In this document: piece after piece, positions 1 through 6,038 of the stretch
Layout of the letters: each line of letters starts with the position of its first letter
Numbering within the stretch: position 1 is the first letter of the stretch
Assembly: GCA_947589695.1 (NCBI GenBank)
Contig: CANQBY010000016.1
Coordinates: 1 to 12,816 of the forward strand
Reading direction: 5' to 3'
Length of the DNA stretch: 12,816 nucleotides
DNA from: an uncultured Bacilli bacterium
GTDB lineage: Bacteria; Bacillota_I; Bacilli_A; RF39; UBA660
Position numbers and translations under genes: made by a program
Notes under the pieces: model-generated
Databases searched by the model: none
The model's input: only the letters and a program-made list of their open reading frames with translations
What the model was told of the DNA's origin: nothing

Positions 1-71
1 CCCATTGCTAAGCCATATAAAAACCATTTTCCTTTTTTACTATTACTAATATCTAGTTTTTCGAATTTCAT
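1..71 (-). CDS. N-terminus of a small, probably membrane, protein of unknown function (runs off left edge)
   Basis: An ATG at 71-69 (complement) opens a frame that stays open to the window edge. The 23 complete codons begin MKFEKLDISN, then a Ser/Lys-rich stretch, then a turn into hydrophobic residues (KWFLYGLAMG), which suggests a short cytoplasmic tail followed by a membrane helix. A purine-rich ribosome binding site (AAGGAAG at 89-83) lies 11 bases upstream. A very good promoter (TTGACT, 17 bp, TATAAT) sits at 174-146 on this strand and is covered by palindromic operators. The gene is divergent from the XRE regulator and is probably its target. The family cannot be told from so little sequence. 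Confidence 0.6.
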   Translation of the reverse strand, partial: MKFEKLDISNSKKGKWFLYGLAM

Positions 72-114
72 TTCTTATCTTACTTCCTTTCCTAAGTTAT
101 ACTTCATAGACTTT

Positions 115-142
115 TTTACACAAGTGATGTATTGTATATAAT
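115..142 (+). promoter_or_regulatory. SigA-type promoter of the XRE regulator gene
   Basis: -35 TTTACA at 115-120, 16-bp spacer, -10 TATAAT at 137-142. The first palindrome (118-137) covers the spacer, which suggests autorepression. Transcription would start near 149 and leave about 70 bases of leader before the ATG at 219. Confidence 0.6.
118..137. promoter_or_regulatory. Palindromic operator copy 1 (ATACAA-N8-TTGTAT type)
   Basis: ACACAA, 8 bases, TTGTAT: 20 bp with one mismatch in the left arm. It lies over the plus-strand promoter spacer and just downstream of the predicted minus-strand transcription start. Probably a binding site for the adjacent XRE protein. Confidence 0.6.
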
Positions 143-145
143 TAA

Positions 146-174
146 ATTATACAAGTTATCACTTGTAAAGTCAA
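146..174 (-). promoter_or_regulatory. SigA-type promoter of the divergent minus-strand gene
   Basis: Reading the minus strand, -35 TTGACT is at 174-169, then a 17-bp spacer, then -10 TATAAT at 151-146. This is close to consensus. The middle palindrome (149-168) fills the spacer and the third (174-193) abuts the -35 box, so repressor bound there should exclude RNA polymerase. Confidence 0.75.
149..168. promoter_or_regulatory. Palindromic operator copy 2
   Basis: ATACAA, 8 bases, TTGTAA: the same 20-bp layout as copy 1, 31 bp further on. It also holds an inner inverted repeat (ACAAGT, 4 bases, ACTTGT). It covers the -10/-35 spacer of the minus-strand promoter. Confidence 0.65.
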
Positions 175-193
175 TACAAAATATCATTTGTAT
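174..193. promoter_or_regulatory. Palindromic operator copy 3
   Basis: ATACAA, 8 bases, TTGTAT: perfect 6-bp arms, 25 bp after copy 2. It touches the -35 box of the minus-strand promoter and lies in the leader of the XRE gene. Confidence 0.65.
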
Positions 194-218
194 GAGAAAA
201 TCATTTTGGTGGATAATG

Positions 219-449
219 ATGAATATAAATAGGTTAAGAGAAATAAGAGAAGACAAAGATTTATTACAAAAGGATGTAGCACAATATTTGGGAATAAAAC
301 AACAGCAATATAGTGAATATGAGCTTGGTTCGGTATTGATTTCAATAGAAAAGTTAAATAAACTGGCGGATTTTTATGATGTATCAATTGATTATTTGGT
401 TGGGAGAACTGATGAGAGGAAACCTTATCCTAAAAGTATTTTAAAATAA
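219..449 (+). CDS. XRE-family helix-turn-helix transcriptional regulator
   Basis: A 76-residue DNA-binding protein that is essentially one Cro/CI-type helix-turn-helix domain (about residues 4-60). It has the typical pattern LREIRED, LLQKDVAQYLGIKQQQYSEYE, and the closing IEKLNKLADFYDVSIDYLVGRTD signature. I chose the second of two adjacent ATGs (219) because GGTGGA at 208-213 is then 5 bases away. A longer frame opening near 132 would start inside the promoter and operator region and has no Shine-Dalgarno. There is no ligand or multimerisation domain beyond the short tail. Three palindromes upstream cover its own promoter and that of the divergent gene, so it is most likely an autoregulated repressor of a two-gene module. 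The signal it answers is not visible. Confidence 0.88.
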   Translation: MNINRLREIREDKDLLQKDVAQYLGIKQQQYSEYELGSVLISIEKLNKLADFYDVSIDYLVGRTDERKPYPKSILK

Positions 450-478
450 AAAAATTCTAGTTTGGGCTAGAATTTTTT
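449..478. terminator. Bidirectional terminator between the XRE gene and gpmI
   Basis: A 12-bp inverted repeat (AAAAAATTCTAG at 449-460, CTAGAATTTTTT at 467-478) with loop TTTGGG. T-runs on both strands let it serve the XRE gene (plus) and gpmI (minus). Confidence 0.85.
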
Positions 479-489
479 GTTAGTAAATA

Positions 490-1992
490 TTATTTTATCA
501 ACAATGATGGAGTATCAACCATTTCATCGGGTATAGCTATATCCATATATTCTAAAATGGTTGGAGCAACATTGCTTAAGTCACCGCTTGTTTTTAATTT
601 AACATTGGAATCAGTGATAATAAAGGGAACTTTGGAGGTAGTATGGGTAGTTACAGGATTTTCAGATTCATCTAACATAATATCAGCATTACCATGATCC
701 GCGAGAATAAACATGGTATAGAAATTATCTTTGGCTACTTCATAAAGTCTTCCTAAACAAACATCGACAGTGGTTACAGCTTTCATAGTTGCTTCTAGAT
801 TACCAGTATGGCCAACCATATCCGGATTAGCAAAATTCATAAAAATGAAATCGGTATCTTTTTCCATCGCATTAATTGTTTTTTTAGTTATTTCAGTTGC
901 ACTCATTTCAGGTTGCAAATCGTAAGTTTCAACTTTAGGGGAAGGGATTAATATTTTGTCGCATTTATCGATTTTACCATTATACATTCCATCAAAGAAA
1001 TAAGTAACATGAGCATATTTTTCCGTTTCGGCAATTCGGGCTTGAGTGATATCTAAAGTACTTAGATATTTGCCTAAAGAATTAGTTACTTCAATATCTT
1101 CTAAAATATTTTGGGTATTTATATCTTTATCAAGTGGGAAAAAAGAATAGACTGATAAGTTTTCATAATGATAAGTTTTAAATTCAGGAAAATTAGGATT
1201 AGTAAATGTTCGTAAAATCTGTTTTCCTCGATCACTACGGAAGTTCATCCAAAGAAGGATGTCACCATCTTTAATTGTACCTTTAGGATTAACAATAATG
1301 GGATAGAGAAATTCATCAGTTTGATTTTTTTTATATAAACTTAAAATACCTTCGGTTGCTGATTTAGCACTAATACCAATACCTCTTGTTACTAAATCAT
1401 AATAAACTTTGGTCCGATCATAATTGGTATCTCGGTCCATCGCATAATAGCGGCCACAGATAGTAGAAATATCCGTGTTTGGATCATCTTTAATTTTTTG
1501 TTCTAATTCATTTACAAAGTTAACTCCGGCATTAACTTTAGTATCACGACCATCGGTGATAAGATGAAAATGGATATTTTGGGCATTGTGTTCTTTTAAA
1601 ATATCATAGATAGTTAAAAAATGGTCAAGGTTAGAGTGAACCATACCATTACTATATAAACCCATGATATGAATAGTTTTATTTTGAGCTTCGGTAAGAA
1701 GTTGGGTAAAAGTTTCATTCGGCGAATTTTTATAATCTTTTAAGAAGTCAGTAATACGAGGGCCATGTTGTTTAATAACGCGACCAGCACCGATTGTCAT
1801 GTGGCCAATTTCACTATTACCAAATTCGCCTTTATTTAATCCAACATATTCTTCAGAAGCATAAAGGGTAGCATGAGGATAAGTATTCCATAGCCGGTCA
1901 AAATTTTTAGTATCGGCCATTTTGATAGCATTACCATATTCCTCTTCTCGATATCCAAAACCATCCAAAATAACTGTTAGAATTTTACGCAT
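490..1992 (-). CDS. gpmI: 2,3-bisphosphoglycerate-independent phosphoglycerate mutase
   Basis: Interconverts 3-phosphoglycerate and 2-phosphoglycerate in lower glycolysis, a cytosolic Mn-dependent enzyme of the alkaline phosphatase superfamily. The 500 residues are close to the usual 510. Visible motifs: metal-binding DGFG (Asp10), the catalytic serine in GNSEIGH (Ser60), DGRDT near residue 148, RYYAMDRD, NFRSDRGKQ, AETEKYAHVTYFFDG, and the C-terminal metal site ADHGNAD. The ATG start has AAGGTGAG just upstream. Its own promoter (2042-2014) and the spo0A terminator before it indicate independent transcription, although it lies in line with pgk and tpiA. It ends just before the shared terminator at 449-478. 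Identity is secure. Confidence 0.97.
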   Translation of the reverse strand: MRKILTVILDGFGYREEEYGNAIKMADTKNFDRLWNTYPHATLYASEEYVGLNKGEFGNSEIGHMTIGAGRVIKQHGPRITDFLKDYKNSPNETFTQLLTEAQNKTIHIMGLYSNGMVHSNLDHFLTIYDILKEHNAQNIHFHLITDGRDTKVNAGVNFVNELEQKIKDDPNTDISTICGRYYAMDRDTNYDRTKVYYDLVTRGIGISAKSATEGILSLYKKNQTDEFLYPIIVNPKGTIKDGDILLWMNFRSDRGKQILRTFTNPNFPEFKTYHYENLSVYSFFPLDKDINTQNILEDIEVTNSLGKYLSTLDITQARIAETEKYAHVTYFFDGMYNGKIDKCDKILIPSPKVETYDLQPEMSATEITKKTINAMEKDTDFIFMNFANPDMVGHTGNLEATMKAVTTVDVCLGRLYEVAKDNFYTMFILADHGNADIMLDESENPVTTHTTSKVPFIITDSNVKLKTSGDLSNVAPTILEYMDIAIPDEMVDTPSLLIK

Positions 1993-2013
1993 ATTCTCAC
2001 CTTTTCATAAATT

Positions 2014-2042
2014 ATGATAACACAAAATGAATAAAAATACAA
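2014..2042 (-). promoter_or_regulatory. SigA-type promoter of gpmI
   Basis: On the minus strand: -35 TTGTAT at 2042-2037, 17-bp spacer, -10 TATCAT at 2019-2014, about 20 bases before the gpmI ATG region. It lies immediately after the spo0A terminator. Confidence 0.6.
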
Positions 2043-2046
2043 ATAA

Positions 2047-2064
2047 AAAAGGCTTAGGCCTTTT
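2047..2064 (-). terminator. Terminator of spo0A, overlapping its stop codon
   Basis: The minus strand reads AAAAGGC, 4-base loop, GCCTTTT, followed by more T (stem 2064-2058 with 2053-2047). The spo0A TAA (2065-2063) is inside the 5' arm. Confidence 0.75.
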
Positions 2065-2836
2065 AGGAATGAATTAATTTACGATCAAATCTTAGACGAT
2101 CGGCTAGAGTGGCAATAAACTCTGAGTTGGTGGGTTTAGCTCGGTCGTAGGCAACAGAGTTACCAAATATTTCTTCCATGAGGTCATAATCGCCTCTAGT
2201 CCAACTGACTTCAATCGCATGTCTAATTGCTCTTTCGACACGAGACGCGGTAGTGGAATAGCGAAGGGCAACTTCGGGATATATTTCTTTGGTAATTCCA
2301 CTGTAGGCATCACTATTTTTATAAAATAAGAATACACTTTCACGAATATAGGCATAACCTTTAATGTGACTCGGAATTCCTAATTGATGTAATAATTTAC
2401 TAATTGCGACATGTATCGCTTTTTCTTGTTCGCTTAATTCAATAGTTTTGATGTAATCATGATTAGCTAACTCTAAAATTCTGGTTTCAAGGGCTAACAT
2501 GCTGAAAGGTTTTAACATATAATAACTTACACCATAGTTATTAGTCATATTTACGGTATATTCTTTTTTATAACTAGTTATGACAATAACTTTTTTCTTG
2601 ATATGTTCATTTTTCATCTTTTCTAAGATGGTTAATCCATCTACTTCAGGTAAGATTAAATCCATAACTATTAAATCAAATTCGTTCTTAGATGAAAGAA
2701 TGTAATCTAAAGCTTCCTCTCCATTATGAATAGTTTTTACTACTTTGATTACTGCGTGACTACTAAATTGTTCTTGAATTTTAGAAGTGATATTTTGGTT
2801 ATTATCAACAACTAAAACTCTAATTTCGTTTTCCAT
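2063..2836 (-). CDS. spo0A: Sporulation master response regulator Spo0A
   Basis: Phosphorylation-activated DNA-binding protein that commits cells to sporulation. The N-terminal receiver domain (about 5-125) has phosphoacceptor Asp59 in MDLILPEVDG, the ITSY switch residue and LKPFS. A shorter linker than in Bacillus leads to the Spo0A-specific C-terminal domain, with near-invariant TTASRVERAIRHAIEV and AKPTNSEFIA recognition segments. The 257 residues fit the family. An oddity is the acidic pocket, which reads VVDNNQ, so one of the two usual aspartates is Asn12. RBS AAGGAG lies about 7 bases from the ATG. The gene has a strong SigA promoter, two 0A boxes upstream that suggest autoregulation, and its own terminator. 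Lying between tpiA and gpmI is an uncommon place for it. Confidence 0.97.
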   Translation of the reverse strand: MENEIRVLVVDNNQNITSKIQEQFSSHAVIKVVKTIHNGEEALDYILSSKNEFDLIVMDLILPEVDGLTILEKMKNEHIKKKVIVITSYKKEYTVNMTNNYGVSYYMLKPFSMLALETRILELANHDYIKTIELSEQEKAIHVAISKLLHQLGIPSHIKGYAYIRESVFLFYKNSDAYSGITKEIYPEVALRYSTTASRVERAIRHAIEVSWTRGDYDLMEEIFGNSVAYDRAKPTNSEFIATLADRLRFDRKLIHS

Positions 2837-2892
2837 TTTTTGTTCTCCTTTTTTTCTTTTTAATTTAGCTTCTTTTTACTACACGCATGATT

Positions 2893-2921
2893 ATTGTAGC
2901 ATACATACCTTAAAGTATCAA
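2893..2921 (-). promoter_or_regulatory. SigA-type promoter of spo0A
   Basis: On the minus strand: -35 TTGATA at 2921-2916, 17-bp spacer, -10 TACAAT at 2898-2893. The predicted start near 2886 leaves about 50 bases of leader. No convincing SigH promoter was found. Confidence 0.7.
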
Positions 2922-2961
2922 GTAAATCTTGTGACAAGTTTTGTCTAATTTTGTAAAACGG

Positions 2962-2978
2962 TGTCGAATGGTGTCGAA
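2962..2978 (+). promoter_or_regulatory. Two tandem 0A boxes (Spo0A binding sites)
   Basis: TGTCGAA, the 0A box consensus, occurs at 2962-2968 and again at 2972-2978, exactly 10 bp (one helical turn) apart. A weaker copy (TGTCTAA) is at 2942-2948. They lie about 40-55 bp upstream of the spo0A -35 box, consistent with feedback control of spo0A by its own product. Confidence 0.7.
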
Positions 2979-2980
2979 AA

Positions 2981-2998
2981 AAGAGAGTTATCTCTCTT
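2981..2998 (-). terminator. Terminator of pgk-tpiA, overlapping the tpiA stop codon
   Basis: The minus strand reads AAGAGAG, 4-base loop, CTCTCTT then T-run (stem 2998-2992 with 2987-2981). The tpiA TAA is at the loop. The tandem 0A boxes begin only a few bases beyond. Confidence 0.75.
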
Positions 2999-3719
2999 CA
3001 TTAGTCATATTATAGATTATTTTTGCTAAATTTGCAGGATTTAGACAGGCATTACCAATAATAAAGCCATCTAGATTAGGAATATCTAAAAAATTAGTGA
3101 TATTTTCGGGAGTAATATTGCCACCATAAACCACTTTTACTTGGCCTTCATAATAATTATTAATAAGATCTTTAATAAAGTTAATATTTTCGGTTATTTT
3201 TTTAATATCATGAGTAGTGTTATGACCAATTAAATAAGTAGGTTCATAAGCAATAATAATGTTACTTAATAAATTAGAGGGAACATTATTTAAAATACGA
3301 GCAATACTTTTTTCTAAAATTTGAAAATCAACTTTACGTTTTAATTCCTCGATAGTTTCGCCAACACAATAAATGACTTTTAAATTATTAGTTAAGGCTA
3401 AATTAATTTTTGTAATTAAATCAGTTTCTGTTTCTTTATAATATTTTCGTCGTTCATAATGACCCACTAAAACATATTTAACATTTAGACTTTTTAAAGC
3501 TTTTAAGGAAGTGTTGCCCGTTAAACATTTATCTTGGTATAAATCTAAGTTTTGAGTACATAAAGATAAGTTATCATGCATAAAAAGAGAAAGATAAGCG
3601 GTTTGAGGGGCAACAATTAATTCTAAATTGGGATAATGAAAATCTCTTAGATTATCACGATAGATAACCATATCAAAATAATCTTTATGGGCTTTTAAAT
3701 TACAAATCAAGTACTTCAA
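2988..3719 (-). CDS. tpiA: Triosephosphate isomerase, divergent
   Basis: Interconverts dihydroxyacetone phosphate and glyceraldehyde 3-phosphate. About 243 residues, a TIM barrel. The frame is open to a GTG at 3734, but I place the start at TTG 3719-3717. There GTGAGG is well spaced and the protein begins KYLICNLK, matching the family N-terminus with catalytic Lys9. Catalytic His87 (VGHYERR) and Glu159 (AYEPTYLIG) are present. Usually invariant neighbours differ: GHSERR is GHYERR, the loop-6 Trp is Tyr, YGGS is YGGN, and the phosphate-gripping GG near the C-terminus is GN (IIGNACL). The start lies inside the end of pgk (20-base overlap), so translation is likely coupled. It is still best read as TpiA; a changed activity is possible but not shown. 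Confidence 0.85.
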   Translation of the reverse strand: MKYLICNLKAHKDYFDMVIYRDNLRDFHYPNLELIVAPQTAYLSLFMHDNLSLCTQNLDLYQDKCLTGNTSLKALKSLNVKYVLVGHYERRKYYKETETDLITKINLALTNNLKVIYCVGETIEELKRKVDFQILEKSIARILNNVPSNLLSNIIIAYEPTYLIGHNTTHDIKKITENINFIKDLINNYYEGQVKVVYGGNITPENITNFLDIPNLDGFIIGNACLNPANLAKIIYNMTNEER

Positions 3720-4908
3720 CTGGTTCAACCTCACTTATAATATCAATACCGGGAAGACTACCTTTAGCAATGTATTCTAAAGTAGCACCACCCCCACTAG
3801 AAATATTTGGAAAATTATTTTTAAAACCTAAATTATTAACGGCGGAAATAGTATCACCACCACCAATAACAATTGTCGCGGGACTATTTTTTAAGATTTC
3901 TAAAATTTCATAGGTGCCATTTTTATATTCTTTTTCTTCATATACTCCCATGGTACCATTAATAAAAATAGTTTTACTATTATTAATAATATTTTGATAT
4001 TTATTAATGGTTTTAGAACCAATATCTTTAATAATATCATTGGGAGCTATTTCATTAATATTTTTAAGCTCAGGATTTTTAGCAAAACTAGGAGTTACAA
4101 TCGCGTCTAAAGGGAAAGCAAATTTGGGTTTATATTCAAGCATTATTTTTTTTAGTTCCGTGATGATATCAGGATTATCGGTTTTAAGAGAAGCACCTAC
4201 AGATAAACCGAGGGCTGCTAAAAAAGAATTAGCAATACCACCGCTTAACAATAAATAATCACATTTTGGTAATAAACTTTTAATAATTGGAATTTTATCA
4301 TCAACTTTAGCACCACCCATAAGAACAGTAAAAGGATGAACGGGATTTAACACTAGATTATTAAGCATATTTATTTCTTCTTCGGCAAGAAAACCTAAGC
4401 AGTTAGGAAGAAATTTAGGAATGCCAACTACGGAAGTATGAGCACGATGGGAAGAGGCAAAAGCGTCGTTTACAAAAACTTCTCCCATTTTAGCTAAAGT
4501 TTGGGCAGTTTCTAAATTAAGATTACTTTCGAGTTTATCAGGAATATCTAAAAATCTTGTATTTTCTAAAAGAAGTACTTCTTTTGGAGCTAGATTTAAA
4601 GCCATATTTAAAGTTTCGGAACTTAAAAGGTCGGGGGCAAACTTAATTTCTTTATGAAGATATTTTTCTAAAACAGTTTTTACCGGAGCTAAAGAGTTGG
4701 TTTGTTTATCGGCTTCGGTTTTAATTCGGCCTAAATGACTTAATAAAATTATTTTACAATTATGTTCTAATAAATAATTAATAGTTTTTAAACTTTTAAC
4801 AATTTTGGTATCATCTAAGACATTACCATTAGTGATAGGTACATTAAAATCACAACGAACAATAACACGTTTATTATCAATATTAATATCTTTTAAGGTT
4901 TGTTTCAT
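3700..4908 (-). CDS. pgk: Phosphoglycerate kinase
   Basis: Transfers phosphate from 1,3-bisphosphoglycerate to ADP, giving ATP and 3-phosphoglycerate, in the cytosol. The 402 residues match the family length (about 395-415). The N-terminal substrate domain shows VRCDFNVP with the catalytic Arg, LLSHLGR, and FVNDAFASSHRAH. The C-terminal nucleotide domain shows LMGGAKVDDKI, NGTMGVYE, IGGGDT and SGGGATLEY. The usual NGPMGVFE is NGTMGVYE and HISTGGG is NISSGGG, so the protein is somewhat divergent, like its neighbour tpiA. RBS AGAGGGAT precedes the ATG. It is the first gene of a pgk-tpiA operon on the minus strand; gap is not adjacent. The promoter is at 4959-4931. Confidence 0.96.
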   Translation of the reverse strand: MKQTLKDINIDNKRVIVRCDFNVPITNGNVLDDTKIVKSLKTINYLLEHNCKIILLSHLGRIKTEADKQTNSLAPVKTVLEKYLHKEIKFAPDLLSSETLNMALNLAPKEVLLLENTRFLDIPDKLESNLNLETAQTLAKMGEVFVNDAFASSHRAHTSVVGIPKFLPNCLGFLAEEEINMLNNLVLNPVHPFTVLMGGAKVDDKIPIIKSLLPKCDYLLLSGGIANSFLAALGLSVGASLKTDNPDIITELKKIMLEYKPKFAFPLDAIVTPSFAKNPELKNINEIAPNDIIKDIGSKTINKYQNIINNSKTIFINGTMGVYEEKEYKNGTYEILEILKNSPATIVIGGGDTISAVNNLGFKNNFPNISSGGGATLEYIAKGSLPGIDIISEVEPVEVLDL

Positions 4909-4930
4909 ATTATCCCTCTATTCTTTATAT

Positions 4931-4959
4931 ATTATACCTATTATAGCTTGTTTTTACAA
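4931..4959 (-). promoter_or_regulatory. SigA-type promoter of pgk-tpiA
   Basis: On the minus strand: -35 TTGTAA at 4959-4954, 17-bp spacer, -10 TATAAT at 4936-4931. A second TATAAT is at 4945-4940. A short palindrome (CTTGT, 4 bases, ACAAG at 4947-4960) overlaps the -35 box and could be an operator. Confidence 0.65.
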
Positions 4960-5027
4960 GAATAAACTTAAGCTTTGAATATAATTTTTTTAAGAGGCTC
5001 TTCATATTATTAGATAGAGGAGGACTA

Positions 5028-5987
5028 ATGAACAGAATACTTGTTTTAATAATATTAGTTTTAATACCGGTAACGTTTGTTACTAATAGTAAAGAAGAAG
5101 TAGTAATGGCAGATACTTTGGGGGAAGTTTACAGTTTGGAAGTTAAACCTTTAGAAAAAGAGGAAGAAAAGCAAGAAGAAAAAGAAGTACAAGTATTAAT
5201 CAGTAATAATAAAAATAAAAGTAATCCATATTATATAGATTTAGAGGAATATATTGTCGGGGTGGTTGCTGGGGAAATGCCGGCTTCATTTCAAATGGAA
5301 GCTTTAAAAGCCCAGGCTGTCGCTGCAAGAAGTTTTGCCCTTAATAAACAAGGGGGAAATAGTAATTATGTTTTAAGTACAACGGTGAATGATCAGGTTT
5401 ATATAAATAAGGAAGCTATGCAAAAAAAATGGGGAAGTTCCTATCAATATTATTATGATAAAATAAAAGAGGCAGTAGAAGCTACAAAGGGGGAAGTTTT
5501 AACTTATAATGGTGATATAATTAGTGCTTATTATTTTGCAATATCTAATGGTTATACGGATAATGCCTCTAATGTTTTTAATGAAAATAAAAGTTATTTA
5601 GTAAGTGTAGAATCAAGTTGGGATCGGAATTTTGGGAGTATTAAAAGTACAAGAACAATTAAGAAAACAGAGCTTTTAAATAAATTAGGTTTAAGTGGAA
5701 ATACGATTTTAATTAGTAATGTAAATAGAGCAAGCAATAACTATATTCGGGATTTAGTTATAAATGGGAAAAAGTTTACGGGAATAGAAGTTTTTAATAA
5801 ATTAGGACTTAAATCAACAGATTTTCAAATAAGTGTTAAGGGAGATAACGCCATTATTACTACTTATGGTTTTGGACATGGAGTTGGAATGAGTCAGTAT
5901 GGAGCCCAGGGTATGGCGGAAGAAGGTTATAGTTATACCGATATTTTGAAGCATTATTATCAAAATACAGAAATTACCAATATTTAG
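5028..5987 (+). CDS. spoIID: Stage II sporulation protein D (peptidoglycan lytic transglycosylase)
   Basis: Membrane-anchored enzyme of the engulfment (DMP) machinery in the mother cell. It cleaves glycan strands denuded of stem peptides. Residues 3-19 form a single N-terminal hydrophobic anchor, followed by an acidic/lysine-rich linker (about 40-65). The SpoIID domain begins IDLEEYIVGVVAGEMPASF, with catalytic Glu83 in GEMP, then ALKAQAVAARSFAL. The C-terminus has GFGHGVGMSQYGAQGMA (about 281-297) and a final DILKHYYQNTEI. 319 residues, typical. RBS GAGGAGG is 4 bases before the ATG. In Bacillus spoIID is SigE-dependent. Here AATATAAT (4978-4985) resembles a SigE -10 box but I could not pair it with a good -35. 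spoIIQ follows after 51 bases. Confidence 0.95.
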   Translation: MNRILVLIILVLIPVTFVTNSKEEVVMADTLGEVYSLEVKPLEKEEEKQEEKEVQVLISNNKNKSNPYYIDLEEYIVGVVAGEMPASFQMEALKAQAVAARSFALNKQGGNSNYVLSTTVNDQVYINKEAMQKKWGSSYQYYYDKIKEAVEATKGEVLTYNGDIISAYYFAISNGYTDNASNVFNENKSYLVSVESSWDRNFGSIKSTRTIKKTELLNKLGLSGNTILISNVNRASNNYIRDLVINGKKFTGIEVFNKLGLKSTDFQISVKGDNAIITTYGFGHGVGMSQYGAQGMAEEGYSYTDILKHYYQNTEITNI

Positions 5988-6007
5988 TATAAAATAAAAT
6001 TATTTGC

Positions 6008-6031
6008 TCACCTTAATAGAGAGAAAGGTGA
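6008..6031 (+). promoter_or_regulatory. Hairpin that could mask the spoIIQ ribosome binding site
   Basis: A 7-bp inverted repeat, TCACCTT (6008-6014) and AAGGTGA (6025-6031), with a 10-base loop. The 3' arm is the spoIIQ Shine-Dalgarno. In a message read through from spoIID the site would be paired; in a transcript starting inside or after the 5' arm it would be free. There is no T-run, so it is not a terminator. Confidence 0.45.
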
Positions 6032-6038
6032 TGTAAGT

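Noticed and set aside
132..218. Longer N-terminus for the XRE protein
   Set aside because: It would begin inside the promoter and operator region, lacks a ribosome binding site, and adds residues unlike an XRE domain. The ATG at 219 has a well-spaced GGTGGA.
184..387. Minus-strand open frame opposite the XRE gene
   Set aside because: Hydrophobic shadow of an A+T-rich gene, no promoter or ribosome binding site.
2232..2239. A 0A box (TTCGACA on the plus strand) inside spo0A
   Set aside because: It falls in codons for the invariant SRVER segment, so protein sequence explains it.
2104..2355. Open frame inside spo0A on the same strand
   Set aside because: It is a shifted-frame shadow of the highly conserved Spo0A C-terminal domain; no ribosome binding site.
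4007..4258. Plus-strand open frame within pgk
   Set aside because: Antisense shadow of a conserved coding region with no start signal.
5003..5010. CATATTAT as a SigE -10 box for spoIID
   Set aside because: Transcription would start inside the ribosome binding site, leaving no leader. The AATATAAT at 4978 is better placed but unpaired with a clear -35.
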